From Roseateles violae (GTDB lineage: Bacteria > Pseudomonadota > Gammaproteobacteria > Burkholderiales > Burkholderiaceae_C): a DNA stretch of 64,000 nt. The notes beneath the pieces were generated by a model. That model was not told where the DNA came from, made no database searches, and worked only from the letters and a program-made list of their open reading frames with translations. The stretch covers positions 62,001 to 126,000 of the forward strand of contig NZ_JAUHHC010000005.1 in NCBI RefSeq assembly GCF_030410485.1, read 5' to 3'. Positions 27,019-35,996 of this stretch are shown one piece after another (position 1 is the first letter of the stretch; each line of letters opens with the position of its first letter). A program made the translations under genes and the position numbers.

Positions 27019-28188
27019 GTGCGCAGACTATGGCTGATTTTCGCTCAGGCCACCACGGTGGCGCTGGCCATCGTCTTCGTGCTGGCGACCCTGAAGCCGC
27101 AGTGGCTGCAATGGCGCGAGGCGCCCGATCCGGGCTGGAGCGCGCCGCTGCCGCCGGCCCTGGCCGCCAGCGGCGCCGCCCATCCCGGCTACGCGCTGGC
27201 CGCGCGCCGCGCGGCACCGGCCGTCGTCAGCATCACTGCCAGCCGCGCGCCACCTTCGCGCGCGGCCGGCTCGCGCGATCCTTGGTTCCGCTTCTTCGGT
27301 CCGCCGGGCCGCGAGGGAGGCCGCGGCGGGCGCCCGCAGCAGGGCCTGGGCTCGGGCGTGATCGTCTCGGCCGACGGCTATCTGCTGACCAACAGCCATG
27401 TGGTCGATGGCGCCGCCGACATCGAGGTGGCGCTCAGCGACGGCCGCCAGGTCCATGCCAGCGTGGTCGGCACCGACCCGGAGACCGACGTCGCGGTGCT
27501 CAAGATAAAGCTCGAGCACCTGCCGGTGATCCGGCTGGGCGATGCCGAGGCGCTGCAGGTGGGCGACGTGGTGCTGGCGATCGGCAACCCCTTCAATGTC
27601 GGCCAGACGGTCACCTCGGGCATCGTCAGCGCGCTGGGCCGCGCGCAGCTGGGCATCAACGTCTTCGAGAACTTCATCCAGACCGATGCGGCGATCAACC
27701 CGGGCAACTCGGGCGGCGCCCTGGTCGACGCGGAGGGCAATCTGGTCGGCATCAACACGGCGATCTTCTCGCGCGGCGGCGGCAGCCTGGGCATCGGCTT
27801 TGCGATTCCGGTGACGACGGCGCGCCAGGTGATGGAGGCGCTGCTGCGCGACGGCGAGGTCGCGCGCGGCTGGATCGGCGTCGAGACCCGCGATCTGACG
27901 CCGGAGTTCGCCGAGGCCTTCAAGCTGCCGATCCAGGCCGGCGTGCTGATCAGCCGCGTGGTCGCCAATGCGCCGGCCGACAAGGCCGGGCTGAAGCCGG
28001 GCGACGTGCTGCTGCGCGTCGGCGACAGGCCGGTGCAGACGCCGGCGCAATTGCTGGCCGCGGTGTCGGCGCTGAAGCCGCAGAGCGAGACGGTGGTGGC
28101 GGTGCAGCGCGGCCAGAAGCAGCTGGAGCTGGCCCTGACGGTGCGCCAGCGGCCCAGGCCGCAGCGCGAGCCGGCCGAGGAGGACTGA
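27019..28188 (+). CDS. DegS/AlgW-type periplasmic serine protease
   Basis: A 389-residue S1C (HtrA) protease with one N-terminal membrane anchor ([20 protein letters not shown]) and a single C-terminal PDZ domain, the DegS/AlgW arrangement; DegP/DegQ have two. The triad is His127 in TNSHVVDG, Asp157 in ETDVAVLKI and Ser231 in NPGNSGGAL. Residues 76-110 are a Gly/Arg/Pro-rich linker. By analogy it may cleave an anti-sigma factor in envelope stress. The start is GTG 27019, which has GGAAAGG 6 nt upstream; TTG 27004 or GTG 27013 are alternatives. No ATG exists before the membrane segment. Confidence 0.93.
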   Translation: MRRLWLIFAQATTVALAIVFVLATLKPQWLQWREAPDPGWSAPLPPALAASGAAHPGYALAARRAAPAVVSITASRAPPSRAAGSRDPWFRFFGPPGREGGRGGRPQQGLGSGVIVSADGYLLTNSHVVDGAADIEVALSDGRQVHASVVGTDPETDVAVLKIKLEHLPVIRLGDAEALQVGDVVLAIGNPFNVGQTVTSGIVSALGRAQLGINVFENFIQTDAAINPGNSGGALVDAEGNLVGINTAIFSRGGGSLGIGFAIPVTTARQVMEALLRDGEVARGWIGVETRDLTPEFAEAFKLPIQAGVLISRVVANAPADKAGLKPGDVLLRVGDRPVQTPAQLLAAVSALKPQSETVVAVQRGQKQLELALTVRQRPRPQREPAEED

Positions 28189-28194
28189 TCGAAG

Positions 28195-28986
28195 CTAAGG
28201 CGCCGGCCGCTGCGGCTCTTCCTCGGGCGCTTTCGAGTAGCGGATGAAGTAGCCGGCGGCAAACACGCCGACCTCGTAGAGCAGGCACATGGGGATCGCC
28301 AGTGCCAGCTGCGAGACCACGTCCGGCGGCGTGATGACGGCCGCGATGATGAAGGCGACGACGATGAAGTAGCCGCGGAACTCGCGCAGCTTGGCCACCG
28401 TCACCAGGCCCATGCGTGCCAGCACGACGACGACCACGGGCACCTCGAAGGCGGCGCCGAAGGCGATGAACATTGACATCACGAAGCTCAGATAGGCCTC
28501 GATATCGGGCGCCGCCGTGATGCTCTTCGGCGCGAAGCTCTGGATGAAGGTGAAGACCTTGCCGAAGACGAAGAAGTAGCAGAAGGCCACGCCGACGAAG
28601 AACAGCAGCGTGCTGGAGATCACCAGCGGCAGCACCAGCTTCTTCTCGTGCGAATACAGGCCCGGCGCGACAAAGGCCCAGACCTGGTAGAGCACATAGG
28701 GCAAGGCGACGAAGAAACCGGCCAGCAGGGTGATCTTCAGCGGCACCAGAAAGGGCGAGATCACATTGGTGGCGATCAGCGTCGAGCCGGCCGGCAGATG
28801 GGCGACCAGCGGCGCGGCCAGCAGGTCGTACAGCGCCGCCGGGCCGGGGAAGACGGCCAGCACGCCGAAGGCCAGGCCGATCGCGATGAAGGCGCGCACC
28901 AGCCGGTCGCGCAGCTCGATCAGATGGGAGACGAAGGGCTGCTCGGTGCCGGCGAGTTCGTCGTCGGGCTTCGGGGTGTCGGGCAT
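28195..28986 (-). CDS. tatC: Sec-independent protein translocase TatC
   Basis: A 263-residue polytopic component of the twin-arginine translocase that recognises the RR signal peptide. Six membrane helices are visible. Conserved features are FVSHLIELRDRLVRAF at the cytoplasmic N-terminus, LAAPLVAHLPAGSTLIATN, FVALPYVLYQVWAFVAPGLY and FGAAFEVPVVVVVLARMG. The start is ATG 28986 at MPDTPKPDD. It is the last gene of tatA-tatB-tatC, starting 4 bp after tatB. Within this window petA carries a Tat-like leader. Confidence 0.97.
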   Translation of the reverse strand: MPDTPKPDDELAGTEQPFVSHLIELRDRLVRAFIAIGLAFGVLAVFPGPAALYDLLAAPLVAHLPAGSTLIATNVISPFLVPLKITLLAGFFVALPYVLYQVWAFVAPGLYSHEKKLVLPLVISSTLLFFVGVAFCYFFVFGKVFTFIQSFAPKSITAAPDIEAYLSFVMSMFIAFGAAFEVPVVVVVLARMGLVTVAKLREFRGYFIVVAFIIAAVITPPDVVSQLALAIPMCLLYEVGVFAAGYFIRYSKAPEEEPQRPAP

Positions 28987-28990
28987 GGGA

Positions 28991-29476
28991 TCAGAAGGAA
29001 CGGCGGCCGGGCGGGCGGAAGCGCGCCACGCGGGCGGCACCAGACTGGACATGGCGGCGCACGCCCTCGCGCTGCTTGTACCACTGGGGCGTCGCGCCGC
29101 GCTTCAGGCGCCAGTTCTTCTTCGGCGCCTGGTAGGAGGCCGGCGTGCGCAGCGTGCTGCCGTAGCCCTGGTCGCTGCTGCCACTGCCGGTCGCCTCGGC
29201 CCAGCTCTGCTCGAAGGCCTTGTTGGCCGTGTCGACCTCCTGGCGCACCGTCTGCTCGACATCGCGCACGGCGTCTTCCATGCCGGTCTTCATCTTCTTG
29301 AGCTCTTCGAGCTCGATCGAGCGGTTGACCTCGGCCTTGACGTCGGCCACATAGCGCTGCGCCTTGCCCAGCAGATGGCCGACAGTGCGGGCGACGCGGG
29401 GCAGCCGCTCGGGGCCGATGACCACCAGGGCCACCGCCCCGATCAGGGCGAGTTTGTCGAAACCGAAATCAATCAT
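28991..29476 (-). CDS. tatB: Sec-independent protein translocase TatB
   Basis: A 161-residue TatB. The N-terminal membrane helix (residues 2-22, [20 protein letters not shown]) ends in the invariant GPE/GPERLP, followed by an amphipathic helix ([21 protein letters not shown]) and a charged coiled-coil-like stretch. The C-terminal tail is basic and Arg/Pro-rich. TatB forms the receptor complex with TatC. Confidence 0.97.
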   Translation of the reverse strand: MIDFGFDKLALIGAVALVVIGPERLPRVARTVGHLLGKAQRYVADVKAEVNRSIELEELKKMKTGMEDAVRDVEQTVRQEVDTANKAFEQSWAEATGSGSSDQGYGSTLRTPASYQAPKKNWRLKRGATPQWYKQREGVRRHVQSGAARVARFRPPGRRSF

Positions 29477-29516
29477 GCGGGCGGTGCGGCGGCCTCAGCA
29501 GCGATGGCGCGCGGGC

Positions 29517-29762
29517 TCAAGACTTGGTCTTGGCCTCGACGTCGACGGTATTGCGCTCGTCGGCGGCGCGCTTGGCCGTCACCTGCTGTGCCGGCGGCAC
29601 CGGGGCGTCCGGCGCGTCGGCGCTGCCGTCCTTCATGCCGTCCTTGAAACCCTTGACGGCGCGGCCCAGGTCGCTGCCGATATTGCCCAGCTTCTTGGTG
29701 CCGAAAATCAGCACCACCACCACCAGCACGATCAGCCAGTGCCAAATGCTGAATGAACCCAT
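29517..29762 (-). CDS. tatA: Sec-independent protein translocase TatA
   Basis: An 81-residue pore-forming Tat subunit. One membrane helix ([18 protein letters not shown]) is followed by the conserved [19 protein letters not shown] amphipathic helix and an acidic, disordered tail. It precedes tatB by 40 bp and follows hinT in the same direction. Confidence 0.97.
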   Translation of the reverse strand: MGSFSIWHWLIVLVVVVLIFGTKKLGNIGSDLGRAVKGFKDGMKDGSADAPDAPVPPAQQVTAKRAADERNTVDVEAKTKS

Positions 29763-29829
29763 GGATCTTCTCCCGAAACGAATCTCGACATTCTAGGGGC
29801 CGGCGACGACGGTCGCCGGTCGCGGACGA

Positions 29830-30180
29830 TTAGCCCTTCAGCCAGGGGCGCGGGCCGCCCATCGCATGCATATGCAGATGGTAGACCTCCTGCCCGCCGT
29901 CCGGCCCGGTGTTGACGACGGTGCGGAAACCGTTCGTCACGCCCAGCTCGCGCATCAGCCGTGGCACCAGGGCCGTCATATGGCCCAGCAGCGCCGCGTG
30001 CTCGGGCCCGACCTCGGCCATCGAGGCGATGTGCAGCTTCGGGATCAGCAGCACATGGACCGGCGCCCAGGGGTGGATGTCGTGGAAGACCAGCAGCTGC
30101 TCGTCCTCGTAGACCTTCTTGGACGGGATCTGGCCGGCAACAATCTTGCAGAACAGGCAGTTGGGATCGGTCGTCGTCAT
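29830..30180 (-). CDS. hinT: HIT family purine nucleoside phosphoramidase (HinT)
   Basis: A 116-residue histidine-triad hydrolase. The catalytic motif reads HLHMHAMGG, and the N-terminal CLFCKIVAGQIPSKKVYED and HPWAPVHVLLIPKLH are typical of HinT. It hydrolyses AMP-lysine or adenosine phosphoramidates, and in bacteria is linked to aminoacyl-adenylate turnover. Its ATG at 30180 overlaps the stop of the upstream membrane-protein gene (ATGA). It sits between hisE and tatA, common in Burkholderiales. Confidence 0.95.
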   Translation of the reverse strand: MTTTDPNCLFCKIVAGQIPSKKVYEDEQLLVFHDIHPWAPVHVLLIPKLHIASMAEVGPEHAALLGHMTALVPRLMRELGVTNGFRTVVNTGPDGGQEVYHLHMHAMGGPRPWLKG

Positions 30181-30563
30181 AGCGGCATCGGCTTGTGGGC
30201 GTTCATCGTGGTCCAGCCGCGCACGATCCGGTAGAGGAACCAGATCGAGATCAGCACCCAGGCAATCCAGCCAGGAACGACCAGCAGGAACCACAGCGGC
30301 AGGGTCAGGCAGTACAGCGCGCCGGCCCAGAACACGCTGCGCAGGCGCCAGCTGAAATGGGAGGCCTGCCAGCTGCCGACGGCCTCGCCGCGCTTGAGCA
30401 GGTCCAGGATCACCGCCACGATCAGCAGCACGACGCTGGCCTGCACGCCGGGCAGCACCGCGCCGATGGCGACGATGGTGTGCAGGATGTAGCTGATCAG
30501 GCCGACCGTGCGCAGGCCGCGCTCGCGCTCGGCATCGAGCACGACGGTGGTGGTTTCAGTCAT
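30177..30563 (-). CDS. DUF4870-like membrane protein
   Basis: A 128-residue small integral membrane protein with three or four hydrophobic segments ([73 protein letters not shown]). The pattern of SYILH start, [14 protein letters not shown] centre and FLYRIVRGW end is typical of the short membrane proteins found beside hisE. It overlaps hisE by 8 bp and hinT by 4 bp, so it is translationally coupled to both. Its role is unknown. Confidence 0.88.
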   Translation of the reverse strand: MTETTTVVLDAERERGLRTVGLISYILHTIVAIGAVLPGVQASVVLLIVAVILDLLKRGEAVGSWQASHFSWRLRSVFWAGALYCLTLPLWFLLVVPGWIAWVLISIWFLYRIVRGWTTMNAHKPMPL

Positions 30564-30924
30564 TGGGCTCCTCCTCTTTTGCGCCGGCCTGGCCGCGTTG
30601 GGCGAATTCCTGCAGGCCCGACAGACCCTCGCGGCGCGCCAGCTCGGCCAGCACGTCGGCCGGCTTCAGCTCGAACTGGCTCAGCGCGATGATCGAGTGG
30701 AACCAGAGGTCGGCAACCTCGTAGACCAGCTTCTTCGCATCGCCGTCCTTGGCGGCCATCACCGTCTCGGTGGCCTCCTCGCCGATCTTCTTCAGGATCG
30801 CGTCCAGCCCCTTGTCGAACAGCTTGGCGACATAGCTGCTGGCTGGGTCGCCGCCGTTGGCGGGCTTGCGCGACTCGATCACGGCGGCCAGGCGCGCCAG
30901 CGTATCGTCTTGCGGGCTCATCAT
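30556..30924 (-). CDS. hisE: Phosphoribosyl-ATP diphosphatase HisE
   Basis: A 122-residue all-alpha MazG-like hydrolase that converts phosphoribosyl-ATP to phosphoribosyl-AMP, the second step of histidine synthesis. The metal-binding and catalytic helix reads [18 protein letters not shown], followed by [16 protein letters not shown]. Start ATG 30924 overlaps the hisI stop (ATGA); a second ATG follows directly. The C-terminal tail is acidic. Confidence 0.97.
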   Translation of the reverse strand: MMSPQDDTLARLAAVIESRKPANGGDPASSYVAKLFDKGLDAILKKIGEEATETVMAAKDGDAKKLVYEVADLWFHSIIALSQFELKPADVLAELARREGLSGLQEFAQRGQAGAKEEEPND

Positions 30925-31313
30925 TTGCGATAAATGCTTTCGGGGTCCTTCAGCACCGGCTCGACAGCCGTCCAGGCCCCATTCTCGAGGCGCTGGAAGA
31001 AACAGCTGTGACGGCCGGTGTGGCAGGCAATGCCGGGCTCGTGTCCCTGCTGGGTGATCTTCATCAGCACGACGTCGTTGTCGCAGTCCAGCCGCAGCTC
31101 GTGGACGATCTGCAGATGGCCGGACTCCTCGCCCTTGTGCCAGAGCTTGCGCCGCGAGCGGCTCCAGTAGACCGCCTGGCCGAGCTCGGCCGTGCGCGCC
31201 AGCGCCTCGCGGTTCATCCAGGCGAACATCAGCACATCGCCGCTGTCGCGCTCCTGCGCGATCACCGGCACCAGGCCGTCGGCATCCCACTTGATCTCGT
31301 CGAGCCAGTCCAT
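30921..31313 (-). CDS. hisI: Phosphoribosyl-AMP cyclohydrolase HisI
   Basis: A 130-residue zinc enzyme that opens the purine ring of phosphoribosyl-AMP in histidine synthesis. The metal-binding segments are [11 protein letters not shown] and [28 protein letters not shown] and [18 protein letters not shown] are family hallmarks. It is directly coupled to hisE. Upstream on the same strand lie a Nudix gene and slmA-region genes rather than hisF, so the rest of the his operon is elsewhere or beyond the window. Confidence 0.97.
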   Translation of the reverse strand: MDWLDEIKWDADGLVPVIAQERDSGDVLMFAWMNREALARTAELGQAVYWSRSRRKLWHKGEESGHLQIVHELRLDCDNDVVLMKITQQGHEPGIACHTGRHSCFFQRLENGAWTAVEPVLKDPESIYRK

Positions 31314-31326
31314 GCGGCCAGTGTAC

Positions 31327-31779
31327 TCAGCCCCGATGCGTGGCGCCGGCATGGCCGCGCTCGTCGGCGAACCAGCGCAGCACCGGAATCGTGCCCGGCA
31401 GCACCGGCTGCTGCCGGACCGGCAGGTTCTCCCAGGCCATCTGCTGCTGCTCGCGCATCTCGAACTCGCCGGCCCAGTCATAGACCTTGCAGAAATGCAG
31501 GCGCACCCGCGCATGCGGATAGTCCATCAGCTCGATCTTCCAGGGGTGGGCGGCGCCGATGGTGATGCCCAGCTCCTCCTGCAGTTCGCGGCGCAGCGCC
31601 TGCTCGACCGTCTCCCCGGCCTCCAGCTTGCCGCCGGGAAACTCCCAGTAGCCGGCATAGACCTTGCCCTCGGGGCGCGAGGTCAGCAGGAAGCGCCCTT
31701 CCCGCCCCTCGGCATCGCGCTCGACCAGCACGCCCACGGCCACATCGACGGGCGTTCTTTCGTCTTTCGGCTCAGACAT
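31327..31779 (-). CDS. Nudix hydrolase (MutT/8-oxo-dGTP pyrophosphatase-like)
   Basis: A 150-residue Nudix protein. The Nudix box [18 protein letters not shown] with the following QEELGI fits Gx5Ex7REUXEEx[21 protein letters not shown] matches the MutT substrate region. It would hydrolyse nucleoside triphosphates such as 8-oxo-dGTP. It overlaps the upstream ATPase gene by 8 bp, so both are likely expressed together; the pair is common near slmA/argB in Burkholderiales. Confidence 0.93.
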   Translation of the reverse strand: MSEPKDERTPVDVAVGVLVERDAEGREGRFLLTSRPEGKVYAGYWEFPGGKLEAGETVEQALRRELQEELGITIGAAHPWKIELMDYPHARVRLHFCKVYDWAGEFEMREQQQMAWENLPVRQQPVLPGTIPVLRWFADERGHAGATHRG

Positions 31780-32695
31780 GGTCCAGGCCCTCAGGCGGCT
31801 GGCTGTCGCTGGCCGGTGCCGGGACCGGCTCGATCTGGCCGCGGCCGGCCAGATCGCGGGCGAACTGGCAGGCGACGCGACCCGAACGCGAGCCGCGCTC
31901 CAGCGCCCAGACCAGGGCCGGCTGGCGGGCCGCGGCGATCTGCTCTTCGCTCAAGCCATAAAAGCGCAGCCATTGCGCGGCAATCGCCAGGTACTCGCCC
32001 TGGCTGAAAGGATAGAAGCTGACCCAGAGGCCGAAGCGCTCGGACAGCGAGACCTTCTCCTCGATCGCCTCACCCGGATGCAGCTCGCCGTTCTCGTCCA
32101 TGCGCGCCGCCAGGTTGTCCTTCATCTGCTCGGGCAGCAGATGGCGGCGGTTGCTGGTCGCATAGATCAGGACGTTGTCGCCGGCCACCGAGACCGAGCC
32201 GTCCAGCATGGACTTCAGCGCCTTGTAGCCGGCCTCGCCTTCGTCGAAGCTGAGGTCGTCGCAGAAGATCACGAAGCGCTCCGGCCGATCGGCGACCAGA
32301 TCGACCAGATCGGGCAGATCGACCAGATCGGTCTTGTCCACCTCGATCAGGCGCAGGCCGCGGGCCGCGAATTCATTCAGGACCGCCTTGATCAGCGAGC
32401 TTTTTCCCGTGCCGCGCGCGCCGGTCAGCAGCACATTGTTGGCCGGCCGGCCGGCAACGAACTGCTCGGTATTGCGCAGCAGCTTTTCCTTCTGCGGCTC
32501 GACCTCCTTCAGGTCCTCGAGCCGGATCGTCGCGACATGGCGCACCGGCTCCAGGATATGGCCGCCGGCACGACGCCGGTAGCGGAAGGCGACCGAGGCG
32601 CCCCAATCGGGCGCCTGCAGGGTCCGGGGAAGGACGGCCTCGAGCCGGCCCAAGAGCGCCTCGGCGCGCGCGATCAGTTGTTCGACTGCAGACAT
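31772..32695 (-). CDS. DUF815 family AAA-type ATPase
   Basis: A 307-residue ATP-binding protein. Walker A is GARGTGKSSL (about residues 92-101), Walker B region VIFCDDLSF, and LIYATSNRRHLLPEQM resembles the sensor-1 region. A basic N-terminal region precedes the domain. DUF815 is a conserved, unassigned AAA family. A four-unit 9-nt repeat lies at the position coding DLVDLPDLVDLV, between the two Walker motifs. It is upstream of, and overlaps, the Nudix gene. Confidence 0.92.
   Translation of the reverse strand: MSAVEQLIARAEALLGRLEAVLPRTLQAPDWGASVAFRYRRRAGGHILEPVRHVATIRLEDLKEVEPQKEKLLRNTEQFVAGRPANNVLLTGARGTGKSSLIKAVLNEFAARGLRLIEVDKTDLVDLPDLVDLVADRPERFVIFCDDLSFDEGEAGYKALKSMLDGSVSVAGDNVLIYATSNRRHLLPEQMKDNLAARMDENGELHPGEAIEEKVSLSERFGLWVSFYPFSQGEYLAIAAQWLRFYGLSEEQIAAARQPALVWALERGSRSGRVACQFARDLAGRGQIEPVPAPASDSQPPEGLDHV
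32294..32329. repeat. Four 9-nt tandem units inside the DUF815 gene
   Basis: GACCAGATC occurs at 32294, 32303 and 32321, with the variant GGGCAGATC at 32312. The reading frame is kept and encodes DLV-DLP-DLV-DLV. Confidence 0.9.
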
Positions 32696-32727
32696 CGCTG
32701 CAGTTTAAGGTCAGCCGCCGACCGGCC

Positions 32728-33387
32728 TCAGGCGGCCAGCATGCGCAGCGCGGCGTCCAGCTGTTCGCTGGGCAGGCGCTTGAAGCCCGAGCGCGCATAG
32801 CGCTGCAGCCGGCCGATGATGAAGCTGACCAGCACCGAGGCCTGCGCATTGGCGTCCACGGTCGGCGTCGGCGAACCGCTGGCCTCGGCGGCCGCGCGCA
32901 AGACCTGGCGCAGCGCCGATTCGATGCGGTCGAAGAACTGGTTCATGCGCGCGACCAGGCGCTCGTTCTCGTAGACCAGCGCGTCGCCGACCATCACCCG
33001 CGCCATGCCGGGGTTGCGCTCGCCGAATTGCAGCAGCACGGCGACGATCTTCTGCGCCTGCGCGGCGCCGCTGGCGCCCTCGCGCTCGATGATCTGGTTG
33101 AGCAGGGTGAAGATGCTGCTCTCGATGAACTCGATCAGGCCCTCGAACATCTGCGCCTTGCTGGCGAAATGCCGGTACAGCGCGGCCTCGCTGACCTCCA
33201 GCTTGGCGGCCAGGGCCGCGGTCGTCACGCGGTCGGCGCCCGGCTGTTCCAGCATGCCGGCCAGGGTCTGCAGGATCTGCACGCGGCGCTCGCCGGGGCG
33301 CGGGCGCTTGCGCAGGGCGGCGGGGGGCGTCGTGGCCTCGGGCACGGCCGCGGCGGCGTTCAGATCGTCGGAGACTGGCATCGGCAT
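32728..33387 (-). CDS. slmA: Nucleoid occlusion factor SlmA (TetR family)
   Basis: A 219-residue TetR-fold DNA-binding protein that blocks FtsZ ring formation over the chromosome. An N-terminal proline/alanine-rich extension (residues 1-28) precedes the helix-turn-helix: GERRVQILQTLAGMLEQPG, ALAAKLEVSEAALYRHFASK. The ligand domain begins at MFEGLIEFIESSIFTLLNQI, as in SlmA. It is located beside argB and a pyrimidine nucleotidase, the usual SlmA neighbourhood in Betaproteobacteria. The ribosome-binding site is weak. Confidence 0.95.
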   Translation of the reverse strand: MPMPVSDDLNAAAAVPEATTPPAALRKRPRPGERRVQILQTLAGMLEQPGADRVTTAALAAKLEVSEAALYRHFASKAQMFEGLIEFIESSIFTLLNQIIEREGASGAAQAQKIVAVLLQFGERNPGMARVMVGDALVYENERLVARMNQFFDRIESALRQVLRAAAEASGSPTPTVDANAQASVLVSFIIGRLQRYARSGFKRLPSEQLDAALRMLAA

Positions 33388-33470
33388 CGTGGTTTCGGGG
33401 CTGGCTTGCCGCCGATTCTGTCACAGGCCGTATCCGCGTCCGGCGGTGAATTTGCCCGTCGGGCGCCGGC

Positions 33471-34157
33471 TCAGTCGCGCAGCCAGCCGAGCCGGCGCGC
33501 CTCGTAGATCGCCTCGACCTTGGAGCGCACATGCAGCTTGCGGTAGACCCGCTTCACATAGGTCATCACCGTGTGCGGCGAGACCTGCATGAAGTTGGCG
33601 ATCTCGTCGAAGGTAAAGCCCTTGGCGGCCAGGTGCAGCACGCGCGATTCCTGTTCGGACAGCGCGACCACCTCCTCGTCGGCAAAGGGTGCGTGCCCCG
33701 AGTCGGGCGGCACGCTGTTCAGATGGTTGGCGGCCGGCGCCAGCCGCATCAGCAGGCGCCGCGCGATCACCGGGCTGATCGGGCTGCCCCCGGCGCGCAG
33801 CGAGCGCAGCTGTCCTGGCAGATCCAGCGCCAGGCTGTCCTTGAGCAGATAGCCGGTCGCGCCGGCCTCGATGCTGGTCAGCACATGCTGCTCGTCGCCG
33901 AACACCGAGATCACCATCACCTCGCACTGCGGCCGCGTATGCGCCGCATGGCGGATCAGCTCGATGCCGCTGCCGCCCGGCAGGTCCAGGTCGACCAGCA
34001 ACACGTCCGGCTGCAACTGGTCGAACATGCGCCGGCCCTGCGGCAGGTCGGGCGCGATGCCCAAGAGCTCGATATCGCTGACGCTGGACAGCGCATGGGC
34101 GAAGGCGTCCCGGAAGCGGGCCTGGTCTTCGACGATCAGCACGGAAAATGTGGGCAT
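33471..34157 (-). CDS. LuxR/NarL-type response regulator
   Basis: A 228-residue two-component regulator. The receiver domain has the acidic pair in VEDQARF, phospho-acceptor Asp56 in LLVDLDLPGG, and the conserved Lys in GYLLKDS. A linker follows, then the LuxR helix-turn-helix (LSEQESRVLHLAAKGFTFDE, FMQVSPHTVMTYVKRVYRKL). No sensor kinase is adjacent. ATG 34157 (MPTFSVLIVEDQ) matches the family; ATG 34181 would add eight residues. It sits between slmA and the HAD phosphatase gene. Confidence 0.95.
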   Translation of the reverse strand: MPTFSVLIVEDQARFRDAFAHALSSVSDIELLGIAPDLPQGRRMFDQLQPDVLLVDLDLPGGSGIELIRHAAHTRPQCEVMVISVFGDEQHVLTSIEAGATGYLLKDSLALDLPGQLRSLRAGGSPISPVIARRLLMRLAPAANHLNSVPPDSGHAPFADEEVVALSEQESRVLHLAAKGFTFDEIANFMQVSPHTVMTYVKRVYRKLHVRSKVEAIYEARRLGWLRD

Positions 34158-34268
34158 GGCGCTTTGCTGGCTTTGGTCCATTCTCCGCCGCGCGGAGCCC
34201 CCGGGGCAAGCGATCGTGCCCATGATAGGCCCGAGTCCGCCCTGCAATCGTGGGATGAAACGACCGGC

Positions 34269-34943
34269 TCAGCGCAGCAGCGCGGCCAGCCGGCTGATCC
34301 GCCGGTCCACATAGGCGGGCCGGCGGCGCAGGCCCAGATGCGCCTCGGGCCCGTGGCTGGCGCCGCGCAGCCAGCGCTGCATCCAGACGGTACGCATGCC
34401 GACGCCGCGCGCCGACTTCTGGTGGATCAGCGTGTCCTCGACCAGCACGCAGTCGCGCGGGCGCAGTTGCAGCCGACCCAGCAGATGACGGAACATCCGC
34501 GCATCCGGCTTGGGCCGCAGCTGGCCGAACATGGTCATCTGCTCGAAGGCGATCACCCGCTCGAAGCAGCGCTGCAGGCCCAGCAGGGCCAGCACCCGGC
34601 GCGCATAGGCCTCGGGCGCATTGGTCAGCAGGATCTTGCGGCCGCGCAGCCGCTTCAGCGCCGCCCGGTCATGCGCATGGGTATGCGTGTCCAGATCCGG
34701 CAGGCCATGGGTCTCGCGCAGGAAGTGTGCGGCCTCGACGCCATGGTGGCGCACCAGGCCCAGCAGGGTCGCGCCATAGCGGCGCCAGTACAGCGCGCGC
34801 AGCCGGTCGGCCTCGGCCGCATCGACGCCGACATGGCGCACGATGTAGTCGCTCATCGCCACATTGAGCGCGCCGAACACCTGGTGGGAGGCGTTGTGCA
34901 GCGTGTTGTCCAGGTCGAATAACCAGACCGGCCGGCGCGGCAT
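34269..34943 (-). CDS. Pyrimidine 5'-nucleotidase (HAD superfamily)
   Basis: A 224-residue HAD-fold phosphatase. Motif I DLDNTLHNAS holds the nucleophile Asp, motif II is ILLTNAP, and motif III/IV region reads RPKPDARMF and CVLVEDTLIHQKSA. The cap fits the pyrimidine 5'-nucleotidase/YjjG-SDT1 group. ATG 34943 (MPRRPVWLFDLDNTL) is preferred over ATG 34955. It is near argB, its normal neighbour in Burkholderiales. Confidence 0.92.
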   Translation of the reverse strand: MPRRPVWLFDLDNTLHNASHQVFGALNVAMSDYIVRHVGVDAAEADRLRALYWRRYGATLLGLVRHHGVEAAHFLRETHGLPDLDTHTHAHDRAALKRLRGRKILLTNAPEAYARRVLALLGLQRCFERVIAFEQMTMFGQLRPKPDARMFRHLLGRLQLRPRDCVLVEDTLIHQKSARGVGMRTVWMQRWLRGASHGPEAHLGLRRRPAYVDRRISRLAALLR

Positions 34944-35009
34944 GGCTTTCAGCACGTGAGGATCATTGCAAGTCCCCGCTGCGCTCGGACGCGGAACAAA
35001 GCTTCGGCC

Positions 35010-35930
35010 TCAGTGAGACCGAATCATTGTTCCGTAGGCCTGATCGCTGAGGATCTCCAGCAGCATCGCGTGCGGCACCCGGCCGTCGATGATGTGGACC
35101 GCGTGGACGCCGCTCTTGGCCGCGTCGATCGCACCGGCGATCTTGGGAATCATGCCGCCGCTGATCGTGCCGTCATCGATCAGCTCGTCGATGCGGCGCG
35201 GCGTCAGCTCGGTCATCAGCTGGCCTTCCTTGTCCAGCACGCCCTTGATATTGGTCAGCATCAGGAGCTTCTCGGCCTGCAGCACGGTCGCCAGCTTGGC
35301 GGCGACCACATCGGCATTGATGTTGTAGCTCTCGTTGTGCTCACCGAAGCCGATCGGGCTGACGACCGGGATGAACTGATCGTCCTGCAGCGCCTTGACG
35401 ACGCTGGGGTCGATAGAGACGATCTCGCCGACCTGGCCGATATCGTGTTCCTTGTTCGGATCGTCCTTGTCGACCATCTTCAGCTTGCGCGCGCGGATCA
35501 TGCCGCCGTCGCGGCCGGTCAGGCCCACCGCCTTGCCGCCGGCGGCGTTGATCAGGCCGACCACGTCCTGCTGCACCTCGCCGCCCAGCACCCACTCGAC
35601 AACGCTCATGGTCTCCTCGTCGGTGACGCGCATGCCTTGGATGAAGTGGCCCTTCTTGCCCAGCTTGTTCAGCGCGTCCTCGATCTGCGGGCCGCCGCCG
35701 TGCACGACGACCGGGTTCAGGCCGACCAGCTTCAGCAGCACGACATCCTCGGCGAAGTCCTGCTGCAGCGCCGGGTCGGTCATCGCATTGCCGCCGTACT
35801 TGATGACGATGGTCTTGCCGTGGAACTTGCGGATATAGGGCAGCGCCTGCGACAGGATCTCGGCCTTCTCGCGCGGGGCGATATGGGCGACATCGACGAT
35901 ATGCGGGGCGGCGGCAGGCTCGGTTTTCAT
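35010..35930 (-). CDS. argB: Acetylglutamate kinase ArgB
   Basis: A 306-residue amino-acid kinase that phosphorylates N-acetyl-L-glutamate in arginine synthesis. The nucleotide/phosphate segments are [11 protein letters not shown] and [36 protein letters not shown] and [18 protein letters not shown] follow. The N-terminal helix [16 protein letters not shown] is typical of arginine-sensitive hexameric forms. ATG 35930 gives the normal length; the frame runs on upstream but is antisense to the CDF gene. Confidence 0.97.
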   Translation of the reverse strand: MKTEPAAAPHIVDVAHIAPREKAEILSQALPYIRKFHGKTIVIKYGGNAMTDPALQQDFAEDVVLLKLVGLNPVVVHGGGPQIEDALNKLGKKGHFIQGMRVTDEETMSVVEWVLGGEVQQDVVGLINAAGGKAVGLTGRDGGMIRARKLKMVDKDDPNKEHDIGQVGEIVSIDPSVVKALQDDQFIPVVSPIGFGEHNESYNINADVVAAKLATVLQAEKLLMLTNIKGVLDKEGQLMTELTPRRIDELIDDGTISGGMIPKIAGAIDAAKSGVHAVHIIDGRVPHAMLLEILSDQAYGTMIRSH

Positions 35931-35996
35931 GGCGTGCGGGGCTGGAGTTTGTGGCTGCGCGGATTGTAGGTCGCTGGGCTGGCTGACAATGGCCGC

